A stretch of 64,000 bases of DNA from Saprolegnia diclina VS20 (taxonomy: Eukaryota > Oomycota > Saprolegniomycetes > Saprolegniales > Saprolegniaceae): positions 1,287,845 through 1,351,844 of the forward strand of contig NW_008246070.1 in the NCBI RefSeq assembly GCF_000281045.1, read 5' to 3'. The notes under the pieces are model-generated. The model did not search any database. It was not told where the DNA came from and saw nothing but the letters and a program-made list of their open reading frames with translations. The first letter of the stretch is position 1. Each line of letters begins with the position of its first letter. Of the stretch, positions 45,943-59,129 are shown piece after piece. The translations under genes and the position numbers were made by a program.

Positions 45943-48135
45943 ATGCTTTCCGTGGCCCGCGTCCTGCCCAAGCTCCTGGCCGGCCTCCTTCTCGCGCCGG
46001 CGCTCGTCTGCGCGCAGACCGACTCGTCCACGCAGCCCGCGACGATCCCGCCATGGATCGCCTACGTGACGGGTGGCATCTTGATCGTCATCGTCATGTA
46101 CTACTGCTGCCGCAAGCACAGCTTTGAAGACTCGCTGCAGCAGCCACTGCTCGGCGGGTATCGCGTCATATCGCCAGTGTCGCCGACGCTCATGCGCATG
46201 GCGTAGGCAGTACACGGAAGATGGCCAGCCGCTTACGCGCCAAAACGTGCAAGAATCGTACGTTGCCGCAGCGACAAGAAGATTCGAGTAGGATGATGGA
46301 TGATGCATAGGAAGGAAGAATTGGACCGCCAATGGAAGTGCGAAGTGTGCGACTTTTCCAACAAGCCGTCCACGTCGTCGTGCGTCTTGTGCGGCACGGA
46401 CAAGGGCTTCAAGCTTGGGCTCGGCTCGCCCCGGACGCCGCGCCGCAGCATCTCGACGACCAATTTGAGCAAGTCGGACCTCCTCAACTCGGGCTCGTTC
46501 AACCGCCAGCGCTCGTTTGCGATTCGCCGCCTGAACATGCTCAACTCGCGCCAGCGCGGCGCGCGCAACCGACAGGACTGGGTGCGCAAGGTCGGCGCGG
46601 ACGGGAAGCGGCACTGGGGCAAACGCGAGCCTATTGTGCCGAACCCTGTCGCGCTTGAAGCCGCGAATAGCGCGGAGCTCGTGCACCAGCATTCGCTTGC
46701 GTTCGTGTCGCAGCTCGCGCAGACGCCGCGGCACCCGGAAGGGCGCATGACGTTCAAGGAGTATCGCGAAGTCGACGCGTCCATGGCGTCGCGCGGGTAC
46801 GAGATCTCGGCGCAGGACTTGGAGATTCTCGAGCAAGTGGCGGCGCTGCCCTTCAAGGACAAGTACGATACACGTACCGTATCAGTTCTTAGCGAAACGA
46901 CGTGTTAGGTATTCGTGGTTCCTCGAGCAAACGTCGTCCTTGATCCGGCCGTGGGAAGACGGTCATCTCAAGATGCGCGTCCACCGCGAAAACATCCTCG
47001 TCGAGTCCATGGAGCAGCTCCTCGGCGTGCAAATGGAGCACATCCACATGCCGCTCCGGATCGAATTTATCGGCGAAGTGGCCATCGACGCCGGCGGCCT
47101 CGAGCGCGAATGGTCGACTCGTTTCGTATGCAAGTTGCTCATGATCCCAACATGATAGGTTTGCGCTGGTGACGGAGAAGCTCTTTGACGAGACGATCGG
47201 GCTCTTCATGTGCGCGCACGTCGAGTCGCTGGCGTATGTGATCAACCCCAACAGCATTGAAGCCAGTGCCGACCATCTACTGTACTTTCGAGGCGCGGGG
47301 CGGCTGCTTGGCCGTGCGCTCCTCGAAGGACAGCTCATGAAGGCCCATTTGGCGCTGCCGGTGCTCAAGCACCTCCTCGGGTACGCGTCTGAGACGGACG
47401 TACGGTGCTCATATGACGAGTAGCGTGCCGATTTCGTTTAGCGATTTGGAGTTTGTCGACCACGAAGTGTACCGGAGCATGAAGTGGATGAAGGAAAACG
47501 TCGGCGTCGAAGCGCTCTGCTTGGACTTTAGCGTCACGAACCGCAAGATCAACGGCGACGTCGAGACGATCGACCTCAAGGAGAACGGCCGCAACATTGA
47601 GGTCACCGACGCCAACAAGCTTGAGTACATTTACCTGCGGCTGCGCTACATCATGCTCGAGAGCTTCTCGGAGCAGCTCCAGCACCTCATGGCCGGCGTC
47701 TTTGAGGTGCTTCCGCAAGAACTGATCCTCGTGTTTGACTACCAAGAGCTCGAACTCGTGCTCTGCGGCGTGCCATCGATCGATCAGGACGATTGGAAAA
47801 TGCACACCGAGAGCTCGGAGGACATGCCACCGGAGCTCCTCGGCTGGTTCTGGGAGGTCGTCGGCGCCTTCTCGGACGAAGAGCGCGCGCGTCTCTTGCA
47901 GTTTACGACCGGCTCGTCGCGCGTGCCGGTCCAGGGCTTCAAGGCGCTCACGAGCTACGACGGCCGGATATGCCACTTCACCCTCAAGGCCGTGCCGTAC
48001 CCCGAGAACGCCTTCCCACGCGCCCACACGTGCTTCAACCGCATCGACTTGCCCAAGTACAAGTCCAAGAAGGAGCTCGAAGACGTGCTCTCGCTTGTCA
48101 TCAACATGGAGGTCACGGGCTTCACGGACGAGTGA
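45943..48135 (+). CDS. Membrane-anchored HECT E3 ubiquitin ligase with RanBP2 zinc finger, copy A
   Basis: Six exons (45943-46157, 46207-46257, 46311-46862, 46909-47112, 47159-47380, 47424-48135) give about 651 residues. It starts with a signal-like hydrophobic segment (MLSVARVLPKLLAGLLLAPA) and a second membrane segment (WIAYVTGGILIVIVMYY). At about residue 95 is a RanBP2-type finger WKCEVCDFSNKPSTSSCVLC. The HECT domain fills the C-terminal 370 residues: DAGGLEREWF, NPNS, GRLLGRALLEG, VPISFSDLEFVD, ILVFDYQELELVLCG and, in the C-lobe, LLQFTTGSSRVPVQGF with the catalytic Cys in PRAHTCFNRIDLPKY. The finger may bind ubiquitin and the anchor suggests action at a membrane; both are inference. Copy B follows directly. 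Confidence 0.88.
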
Positions 48136-48686
48136 GGATGCGACGACGCTGCGACCGTGTTACCTCGTTGCACTCCCTGTTGCCTACTAATACTATATAC
48201 CTTGCCTCACACTGCATCTTGCCTGCATGCGACCATGTAGAAGGCTGATCGTCGACCAAGCTCCGGATGATAGGAGGCTTCCCACATGCTCCCCATCTCG
48301 TTCGACGTGCATGCAATTTGACCAAACGTTCGAGAAACCGATCCTGCTCCCGCCACTGGGGGCTGATGGCTTGGGCGTCCATCGCGATGACGCCAGAGCC
48401 TCCATGCCCACCGACGGAGGCGACCAGACGCCAGCGGCGACGCTGGCTCGTTTCGCGAAGCCGGTCGCGCCCCGTGTGTTATACGTGCACGATGTGCATT
48501 GTCAAACCTGTTATCACCTGTTAGAACAAAGTTGCATGTTGTTATATTGCTGGTTTGTCGGTTATAACCGTATCACACGTGGGTGTAACTAGAGTGGCCT
48601 GTTTATGACGCGGTGCCACTGTGATGGTGGATTGCTCGAATTGCACATTTGCAAGACGACCTTGTCGGTCGGTTGCTGGGACGATC
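48136..48686. other. Intergenic region between the HECT pair
   Basis: About 550 bp between tandem paralogues. The gap does not resemble the region upstream of copy A by eye apart from composition. It must contain the copy B promoter. No coding frame is supported. Confidence 0.4.
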
Positions 48687-50743
48687 ATGACTCGGACGAC
48701 GCGGCTGCTGTGCGCGATGACGCTCCTCGCGACGATGCCACGCGCGGTCCACGCGCTGAGCAGCGACACGCCGGCGTGGGTCTGGGTGCTCGTCGGCCTC
48801 GGCGGCGCCGGCGCGTTCGTCGCGATCCACTACTGCATCCGCCAGTCGGGCCTCCTCTCGTCATCGTTGCACCACCCGTTCCTCGGCGGGTACGTCGCCG
48901 CCGCCTCTCGCTATGGCCTCAGTGGACGTAGGCAATACACTGAAGACGGCCAGCCGCTCACGCGCCAGAACGTACAAGAGTCGTACGCCACCCGCCCGCA
49001 CGAGATAGGTTGAGACGACGTGATGTGCGTAGGCGCGAAGAGCTCGACGGGCAGTGGCACTGCACAGTCTGCGACTTCCACAATAAACCGTCGGTTCCCA
49101 CGTGCGTGCTCTGTGGGACGGACCAGGGCTTCCAGTTCCGGCTCTCGTCGACGGCCGCCGACAAGCCGCCGCGGTCGCCGTCTGCTGCGTGCCGACAGCA
49201 GTCGTTCATTCGGCGACGCATGAACATGCTCAACGCACGCCAGCGCGGTGCGCGGAATCGGCAAGAGTGGGTGCGCAAGCTCGACACAGACGGGCGGCGC
49301 GTCTGGGCGCGGTCGAGCCATGACGAGGGCCAGCACTCGGTCGCGTTCGTGTCGCAGCTCACCATGTCGCCCAAGCACCCGGAAGGCAAGATGACCTTTC
49401 GCGAGTACCAGGACGTGGACGCAGCCATGTCGTCGCGCGGCTACGTCATCTCGCAAGAAGACCTGAGTGTCCTCGAGGAGGTTGCGACTTTGCCCTTCAA
49501 GGACAAGTATTCTTGGTTCCTCACGCAGACCTCGGCGCTTCTGCACCCGTGGGAAGAAGGCCACTTGAAGATGCGCGTCCATCGCGACAACATCCTCGTC
49601 GAGTCCATGGAGCAGATCCTTGGCATTCAGATGGAGCACATCCACATGCCGCTCCGGATCGAGTTTGTCGGCGAAGTGGCCATCGACGCCGGCGGCCTCG
49701 AGCGCGAGTGGTACATTGTCCGACCCGACAGACAACTTGTCCACACTCGATGCGTGGCGTAGGTTTGCAATGGTGATTGAAAAGCTCTTTGACGAGACGA
49801 TCGGGCTCTTCATGTGCGCGCACGTCGAGTCGCTGGCGTACGTGATCAACCCCAACAGCGTCGATGTGAGCGTCGATCACTTGCTCTACTTTCGGGGCGC
49901 GGGGCGCCTCATCGGCCGCGCACTGCTCGAAGGGCAGCTCATGAAGGCGCATTTGGCGCTGCCCGTGCTCAAGCACATTCTCGGGTAACCTGCTCGTGCT
50001 GCTCGAGGAAGCTAATCATGCATGTGGCTAGCGTGCCCATTTCGTTTAGCGATTTGGAGTTCATTGACCACCAGCTGTACAAGTCGATGCGGTACCTCAA
50101 GGAGCACGACGGCGTCCAAGACATGGGCCTCGACTTTAGCGTCAACCACCGGAAGGCGACGGGCCAAGTCGTCACGATCGACCTCAAGGAGAACGGCCGG
50201 CACATTGAAGTCAACGACGCCAACAAGTCGGAGTACATTTACCTCCACCTCCGGCACGTGATGCTCGACAGCGTCGCGGAGCAGCTGCACCACCTCATGG
50301 CCGGCATCTTTGAGGTCATTCCCCAAGAACTAATCCTCGTGTTTGACTACCAAGAACTCGAGCTCATCCTCTGCGGCGTGCCGTCGATCGACCTCGCCGA
50401 CTGGAAGACGCACACGCAGTGCAACGAAGACATGCCGCCGGAGCTGTGGCAGTGGTTCTGGGAGGTCGTCGGCGCCTTCTCGGACGAAGAGCGCGCGCGT
50501 CTCTTGCAGTTTACGACCGGCTCGTCGCGCGTGCCGGTCCAGGGCTTCAAGGCGCTCACGAGCTACGACGGCCGGATCTGCCACTTCACCCTCAACACGG
50601 TCGCGTACCCCGAGCACACGTTTCCGCGCGCACATACGTGCTTCAATCGCATCGACTTGCCCAAGTACAAGACCAAGCAAGAGCTCGAGAACGTGCTGAC
50701 GCTCGTTGTCAACATGGAAGTCACGGGCTTTACGGACGAGTAG
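48687..50743 (+). CDS. Membrane-anchored HECT E3 ubiquitin ligase with RanBP2 zinc finger, copy B
   Basis: Five exons (48687-48889, 48932-48982, 49033-49710, 49763-49984, 50032-50743) encode about 621 residues with the same plan as copy A: signal-like N-terminus, a membrane segment (WVWVLVGLGGAGAFVAIHY), the RanBP2 finger WHCTVCDFHNKPSVPTCVLC, and a complete HECT domain with the catalytic Cys in FPRAHTCFNRIDLPKY. Intron positions match copy A except that the third intron of A (46863-46908, after KDK) is absent here. The linker before HECT is shorter. Identity is highest in the HECT domain; the segment from FWEVVGAFSDEERARLLQFT onward for about 45 residues is identical in both. The pair is a tandem duplication whose membrane segments have diverged more than the catalytic part. 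Confidence 0.88.
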
Positions 50744-50912
50744 TTACTATGTAATTGCTACATGTTGATGGGAGTATTACCTATATGAGTATATCGATAT
50801 ACATGTGGCTGGAGGGTTGTGGTATGTTTTACGCATCGAATTCGTACGTGGCGGTACGAATTAATAATACCAGACGCGATCTTTTGAACAGTCGAGGGTT
50901 TCGACGAGCGAG

Positions 50913-51595
50913 ATGGACCCGTCGCCCGACACGGACGCGTACCTGCGCGCGCAGATCCGCAGCGCCTTCGACATGTTCGACAAGGAGCGCAAGGGCTGCG
51001 TCATCCAAGAGTCCGTCGCAACGCCTGGAGTGGCGGACCTTAAGCCATGGAGATAGGGAAGTGAGCACGATCATGCGGTACCTCGGCGCGTACCCGAGCG
51101 AGAAGGACATCATCAAGAAGATTCTGCCCGAGGTAGATGCTGAGCACGCGCATGTATCGACTGGACGGACGAGTGTAGATGCAAGACGATGAGCCGTCGA
51201 CGTTTGTGACATATGAGAAGTTTGAAAAGAAGATGCTCGAGGTCATGTACAGCCACGAGTACGAGCCCGACTCGGACGAGACGCTCATGGCGGCGTTCCG
51301 CGTACGACGACCATGCCGAGTACAAGGCAGTCATGCAGGTCGCGTGCGTAGGTGCTCGACCCGGACAAGACGGGCTACATCGAAGCCGACGTCATGAAGG
51401 AGCTGCTCTTGACCAAAGGCACGCCCTTCCGCGAGAAGGAGCTCGAAGGTACTGCAGCTTCCATACACGATGCGATCGACAGGCGTAGGCTTTATGCACG
51501 TGGCGAAAGACGCCGACACGGGCCGGATTTACTACGAAGACTACATTTCGCTCGTCACGCAGGAGCTCGACGTCCACGCCGCCAACAACAAGTGA
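50913..51595 (+). CDS. DRC8/EFCAB2-like EF-hand axonemal protein
   Basis: Five short exons (50913-51010, 51057-51132, 51179-51301, 51352-51448, 51489-51595) give about 166 residues, the usual DRC8 length. The order IRSAFDMFDKERKGCV, EVSTIMRYLGAYPSE, YEKFEKKMLEVM, AAFRVLDPDKTGYI and DTGRIYYEDYISLV follows EFCAB2 closely, with DPDKTGYIEADVM the best-preserved EF-hand loop. Other loops look degenerate, as in the family. DRC8 is a subunit of the nexin-dynein regulatory complex that controls flagellar beating, which fits an organism with flagellated zoospores. Introns are 40-50 nt; the last one, 40 nt, is among the shortest here. The Met at 51179 begins an exon and is not the start. Confidence 0.85.
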
Positions 51596-51627
51596 GACTA
51601 ACAACTCCAAAAGCAACTGGGAGCGTG

Positions 51628-52381
51628 TTATAACGTCACGGTGACCTTCTTGACGAGCGGCTTCTTGATGCAGAGGGCCGAGAGGTCCACCGTGACGCGC
51701 GCGACGTCGATGGACGCCTTGCGCTCCAGTGGCGGCTTTGGTGGCGCGCGGGCCGACGGTGAGCTATGGCGCTTCCGAAGCGGCGCGGGTGGCGACGACA
51801 TTGTGTCGCGCGCCCGGTGGTAGCTGCGGTTGAGCTTGTCGTTGATGACCTTTTCGGCCGTCTCGTGCAGGTAGAGCCGACTGCCGCCGCGCTCGAGCAT
51901 GCTCTTGTCATGGCCGTCGCACTCGAGTGCAATCGTGTAGTCTTGGATCGCACGCAGGAATTCGCCCTCCGTGTTGTAGCATCCCGCTCTACAGCCACGC
52001 GTCATGACGATCCTACCATCAAAGGCTACCGGGCGTAGCGGGCCATGACATGGGTCGGGTTGATGCTCAAGACGGTCGAAAAATCGTCATGCGCGCGCTC
52101 GATGAGGCCACATTGGAAGAGCGCCATGCCCCGGCTACATGCAACATACATGATTCCTGGGATGCCTACGAAGGCGCGTGCCTGAAGCGGCCATGGACGT
52201 CGTCGCTCCGGACGTCGAGGATCGCGCTAAAGTCGTCGACGGCCATGGCCCAGCGCTTGGCCTTGAGGCACGCATGGCCCCGGATGGCATGCGTCTTGAG
52301 ACACGACGGGTCTGCCTCGAGCGCGCGGCTGCACTCGGCGATCAGGCTTGCGATCTCGGCCTGCTGCTGCGTGCCCCGCAT
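51628..52381 (-). CDS. Tetratricopeptide-repeat protein
   Basis: Three exons (52381-52182, 52134-52030, 51988-51628) encode about 221 residues. Three consecutive TPR units are clear: IAECSRALEADPSCLKTHAI, then KAKRWAMAVDDFSAILDVRS, then RGMALFQCGLIERAHDDFST with VLSINPTHVMARYARAG, and a fourth partial one (RAIQDYTIALECD). The C-terminal 90 residues are Pro/Arg/Ser-rich and disordered. The first intron keeps exact 34-residue TPR spacing only if it begins GC (52181-52135, GC-AG); the alternative GT donor would insert extra residues in the middle of a helix. Such small TPR proteins serve as adaptors; a ciliary or chaperone link is speculation. A longer 5' start is possible. Confidence 0.75.
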
Positions 52382-53131
52382 CCCATACTTTGATGCGGCG
52401 CTAAATTTAGGCGCGCATCGCGTATTTTTACATGTGGCCTTTCGACACGTGCTGCGATCGGCCACCACCCCCTCTCAAGTCTCAAGCCCCGCTCAGGAGC
52501 CCCTCTTAATCCCGACCCTCGACTTGTCAACCGGCGGCAGAGGCCCGCGTTGGCGGACGAAACGCCGGTGACGCTGCTGAACTCTCGTCCCACGGCGGCG
52601 ATCAAACAAGGCGGGTGCGCGTCCCACTGTAAACTCGGACGCAGTTCCTCGTGCACCCGGATCGGATCTTCCTGGGATTAACTGCCGATTGCGATCGCCT
52701 GGCCTTGGCCACTTTGCGCGCCACATCCTTTGGCGCCCCACGGGCAAGCATCTCTGGCGTACGTTCACGCAGCGCGTTCGCTCGTAGCGGATGCTCCAAC
52801 GCGTCGGCGTCGTGGGTCCTGTCGCTTGTGTGTTGGTGGTCTCAGTAATCTGCGATCTTGCAGGTGGACCCCTACTTCCCGTACGTTCATGGATACAAAA
52901 AGTTGATAAAGCGTACGTACAATGCATTGTACGACCGTTTGAACAAATTGAACCCCCCAAGTTGAAGTACTTTTAAGCCACTTGTTCAGATCCTCGCGTG
53001 ATTGGGCGCCCGCGTAATAATATTCATATTCGAACGACTTTTTCTATGCCAGCGACAAGACATGGCGTATTTTATTACGAATCGTCGAAGCTGCCACGCC
53101 GCCGGCCAGTGTGCAATTCGCCGACTACAGC
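52382..53131. other. Intergenic region with unresolved coding signal
   Basis: About 750 bp between diverging starts of the TPR and PX genes. Most of it shows nothing recognisable, but 52864-52965 on the plus strand looks coding (see separate entry). The last 150 bp before the PX start are AT-richer and likely promoter. Confidence 0.35.
52651..52965 (+). CDS. Possible small gene with unresolved 5' structure
   Basis: After a CAG acceptor at 52861-52863, the frame from 52864 reads VDPYFPYVHGYKKLIKRTYN and then ALYDRLNKLNPPS before a TGA at 52963-52965. The aromatic and basic composition and clean ending look like the true C-terminus of a small protein. Upstream, an open frame from about 52651 could be joined by a roughly 110-nt GTACG...CAG intron in phase 0, but I see no good ATG. 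A competing frame over the same bases ends PPKLKYF at 52976. I do not recognise the family. Length would be under about 80 residues with this model. Confidence 0.3.
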
Positions 53132-53848
53132 ATGGGCACATTTGTTGGCCATCGCGCCATGAGCGCACTCAGCGCAGAGAAGGTCATGCCCAAGGCGCCG
53201 ACGACGCTCAAGCACGGCAAGGTACCCAAGTCCATGGCCTTTGTCCACCTCGTCGTGCGCTCCGTGCGCCCGATCCTCTCGGACGATGGCACCTACATGG
53301 AGTACGACATTGAGATGGCCAACACACGCAACGGCCTCGTGTGGAACATCCGCAAGCGCTTCTCGCGCTTCCTGGAGCTCCAGAGCCAGATCGACGCGCT
53401 CCTCGAGGCCGGCCACTGCCAGCACTGCAGCAATGTGCTCGACCTCGTCCAGGACCTCGAGCTGCCGCCCAAGAAGTGGGCGCTGCGTCTCTTTAGCAAC
53501 TCGGTTGTCGACGATGGCCTCGCCGCGATGCGCGCCCGCCTCTTTTGCGCGTACGCGACGGGCCTCCTTGAGATTGGTGCTGAGAAGCCGCATCAGCAGT
53601 GCCCACTTGTCGCCGAGGGGTACCTCCGGCTCGTGCTCGCGTTTCTAACGACGCCGTCCGTGTACATGGAAATGAACAAAATCAAGCTCGCGAGCCGTGT
53701 CAAGAGCGGCGCGCCGCTCATGAAAGCGCCGCCGCTCGTCCTTCAGCGCGCGCGCAGCGGCGGCAAGAAGATGGCGATGCTCGAAACCATCTTGGAGCAG
53801 GACAGTCGTAGTAGTACAGTAGTTATCATGGACGCGCCGAGCTGCTGA
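53132..53848 (+). CDS. PX-domain protein
   Basis: A single exon from ATG 53132 encodes 238 residues. Residues 30-150 fit a PX domain: strand FVHLVVRSVRPI, then a strand with YMEYDIEM, the basic phosphoinositide-binding motif WNIRKRFSRFLELQ (RRFSDF-like), and a proline-rich LELPPKKW loop followed by helices. A double CxxC-like pair (CQHCSN) lies in the alpha-1/proline loop. The C-terminal 80 residues are basic and Met/Lys-rich. PX domains bind PI3P and related lipids on endosomes or plasma membrane; the cargo or partner is not visible. A different start (53159) would remove nine residues. The gene converges on the MYB gene across a 410-bp gap. Confidence 0.8.
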   Translation: MGTFVGHRAMSALSAEKVMPKAPTTLKHGKVPKSMAFVHLVVRSVRPILSDDGTYMEYDIEMANTRNGLVWNIRKRFSRFLELQSQIDALLEAGHCQHCSNVLDLVQDLELPPKKWALRLFSNSVVDDGLAAMRARLFCAYATGLLEIGAEKPHQQCPLVAEGYLRLVLAFLTTPSVYMEMNKIKLASRVKSGAPLMKAPPLVLQRARSGGKKMAMLETILEQDSRSSTVVIMDAPSC

Positions 53849-54258
53849 CACCCCCAATGCAACGTGTACATACCCTCCTTCGCCTCCTACTTGGTCCCAC
53901 CACACCGCAACGGGACTCGGGGCACACGCTTCTGGCCAGTTGGCTCGTCGCGCAGTCAACGTCTTCGGGTACCTTCGATGTGTATCGACCGACCTTCCTT
54001 GATCACTGTCCACCCGATATGCCCACCCAACCTTCGCCCACGGTCAACGTCCCAGTCCTCATCTCCCACCCACAGCAGTGATGCTGCTGCCTGCGGCAAA
54101 TATGCTTCCTTCCAGCGCCTGACATTTGCACCTGCCATTTTGCCATTTTGCCTGCCAGCGATAAGAACAAAGTTGAATAATTGCCTAATAAACTAGTTGA
54201 TTGCTCTTAATACGTCTACCATAGAAGTTGTTGCATGGAAATACAGGCACGTGTGCAC
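53849..54258. other. Convergent intergenic region
   Basis: A 410-bp gap between two converging genes, expected to hold both 3' untranslated regions. The second half is AT-rich (for example around 54170-54215). No coding frame, repeat or RNA gene is supported. Confidence 0.4.
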
Positions 54259-55907
54259 TTAGATGTAGACTTCTTGCGTCTCGGCGTCGTACGCGGGCGT
54301 CTTGAGGAGCATCTTGCCGCCGTCCATCTCGGGGGTTTTGACCATGGACGGGTGCGTGTTCTGGAAGAGGCGCGCCGTCACCGACACGGGCCGCGTCGCG
54401 TTGTTCTGCTCGCGCATCTGCAGGTCGTCTAATACGCGGTGGTGCGCGTGCGGGTCGTGGTGGTGCTTCTCGTCGTGCTTGTCGTCATCTACGCAGTAGC
54501 GATATGAGCCCCACTGCTTCATATCGACAAGGCTTGCGTACCGCGCTGGTTGTCGTACATGCCCGACGACGACGACGTCGGCGACGTGTGCATCATGCCA
54601 CTCGGCGGGTACATCATCATGTGCGGCGCGTCCGACGTGGACGAGTGACGGCGCAGGTGCTGCTGGTATTCGAACGGCGAGTGCTGGAATTCACCGGCAA
54701 AACCACCGCCGCTGTTGTTGTTGTTGTTGCTGGCAAACGGACCGGTCCCAAACTCCATGCCGTTGTGGTGGTTGCGCGGGTCGTACTCGCTGAGAAAGTT
54801 GCCGTTGTTGTTGTTGCCACTGCCGTCCATCTTGCCGTTGGCCGAGAGCACGAGCTTCTGGAACGGCGCGCCGCGAGGAAACATGTGATGAGCATCGCTG
54901 CTCGTCGGCGACACGATGAGCGACTGCGACCGCGGCTTCGTCTCGCGAGCGCAGCCCTTCTTCCGAAGCGATTGGCGCTGCATGCGGCGCATGGTCGAGT
55001 AATACCGGTTCTTGATGGCGTTGTCCGTGCTACGCAATGCTTGGATCCAATGGCAATGGATCCGACAAGACGTACCGGCCGGGCAGCATCTTGGAGATTT
55101 CCGCCCACTGGTTGCCGACGTTCTTGTGGCATTCAAAGATCACGTAATCCTCCTCCGCAGTCCACGCATCCTTCCGCACCGCAGGGTTAAGATGGTTGTG
55201 CCAGCTACACATGACATGAGTCTTTGGCGTGCATACAAGAGGTGCTGTACCGCTCGCGGCATTGCTTGCCGACGCGTCCTGGGAGGTGCATCGCGATGAG
55301 CGACCAGCGCTTGGCACCGTACTGCTTGACAAGCTGCATAAGCTTCTCGTTCTCTTCGCGCGTCCACGGCTTTTTGCTGTTGGCGTCGCCTTTCGAGCGC
55401 TTCACGTCGTCCTCTTCTTCATCGTCGTCCTGGTCGTACATGCGCTGCATCTAATAAATGGCGCAGTGAGGCTCAGGGACACCAAACGGAGCGCGAGATG
55501 CTGGCGCGTACAAGATGGTCGCTGGACTCCATGAGGCCGCCCATGTCGTGCGTGTTCATGGCGAGGCGCATGCTGTCGGCTGACTTGTCCTTGAGGTGCA
55601 TCGTCGGGTGCACCATGGCGCCGCCATGCTCGTGGGCCCGCTCGTGGTGCATGTGATGCGCCATGTGCGACTGCATTTGGAACTGCTCATGGAGGAGGCC
55701 CTGCATCTGCTGGTCGTGGCGGCCGTCGTGGTCGTCGTAAGCGTGGCCTTGGGCGTACATGGCGATGGGCCGTTTCCTTGCCGTTATCGGTCGGGAAGGC
55801 TTTTTCGTTTCTGGATCCACGACGCGGTTGTACTCATAGATCTTAGAGGCATGGGCCCTCTGAAGGGGTGTTGGTGTTTTATTGGCCAAAATCCGCGGCT
55901 TTGACAT
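54259..55907 (-). CDS. R2R3-type MYB transcription factor
   Basis: Five exons (55907-55512, 55450-55251, 55204-55076, 55029-54542, 54488-54259) give about 480 residues from ATG 55907, or about 430 from the Met at 55760. Two MYB repeats are complete across splice junctions: KKPWTREENEKLMQLVKQYG with AKRWSLIAMHLPGRVGKQCRER, then DAWTAEEDYVIFECHKNVGN with QWAEISKMLPGRTDNAIKNRYYS; the regularly spaced Trp residues are all present. The N-terminus is His/Met/Gln-rich and the C-terminal half is Asn/Ser/His/Met-rich, both typical of activation regions. The second repeat GRTDNAIKNRYYSTMRR is close to animal c-MYB. In oomycetes MYB factors are linked to sporulation; that link is background. The exact start is uncertain. 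Confidence 0.88.
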
Positions 55908-56655
55908 TTTTCATTGGCCCGCTCCTGTCCGCCCTAGCCCTAACAACAGTGATTGGCCAAAAAGCCGTCCACTTGTAACTTCTCTTTTTCGAATTTTCAA
56001 CGCATTGGGCTTTTGTATTGGAAACCTTCGTCGGTGCATTGAAAAATATGGAAATGCAAGGCGAGGGCGCAGATCGCGGGGATTATGGCCAATCAGAAGT
56101 CGCCGACTATTCCAAGCCGAAACCAAATGCGACCTTCGATTTCTTGGAGCAGGCTCGGCGTCGGAGAAGCTGCCAGCTGCGAACAGCAGGATGCCCACAC
56201 GTCAGGAACGCAAAGCAGCCAACCTCCGAGACGCAAGTGAAAGCATCCTGGAACGCACAAGCGTTTTCGGTAGCGTCGCGTGGGCCCTGCGGCCGGCGCC
56301 AACGCTCGGCGGTTTCTACGCCCGTTTCGAGCTCAAAACCAGCACGACGCGGATTGGCTGATTTTACGCCAATCAGAATCGCCTGGCAACCGATCTTTGG
56401 GCTCGGGAGATTCGTGGCTGCCGACTCGGCCCGTTCGACGAGTGGAGGTCGCGCCCAAGCGGCCGGCTCGACTCTCTGTCTCTCGGAGGGATGTCCTAGT
56501 AGCTGCGTCTTCCTCGACACTGACCTTGACTGGATCAGAGGCGCCCAGTGATAGCTACTTTCTGGCGCAAGATTTAACCGCTGCCCAATCAAGACGGCCA
56601 ATCGAGTACAAAAATAATTTAAGGCTCCGCTTCCACCTTAAGTCCTGCGTGTACT
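55908..56655. promoter_or_regulatory. Promoter region with CCAAT-box cluster
   Basis: About 750 bp upstream of MYB and downstream of CDC48. CCAAT or its complement ATTGG occurs at 55913, 55952, 56089, 56353, 56369, 56585 and 56598, with another at 55881 inside the MYB first exon. Several are extended to ATTGGCCAA or CCAATCAG. An open plus-strand frame at 56018-56551 has no protein character and is rejected. Confidence 0.45.

Positions 56656-59129
<2,474 letters not shown>

Noticed and set aside
47413-47415. ATG 47413 as start of a separate C-terminal HECT protein
   Set aside because: It lies within an intron between two HECT exons that join in phase in both paralogues.
56018-56551. Plus-strand open frame of 177 codons upstream of MYB
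   Set aside because: Low-quality composition, CCAAT boxes run through it and no family resemblance.
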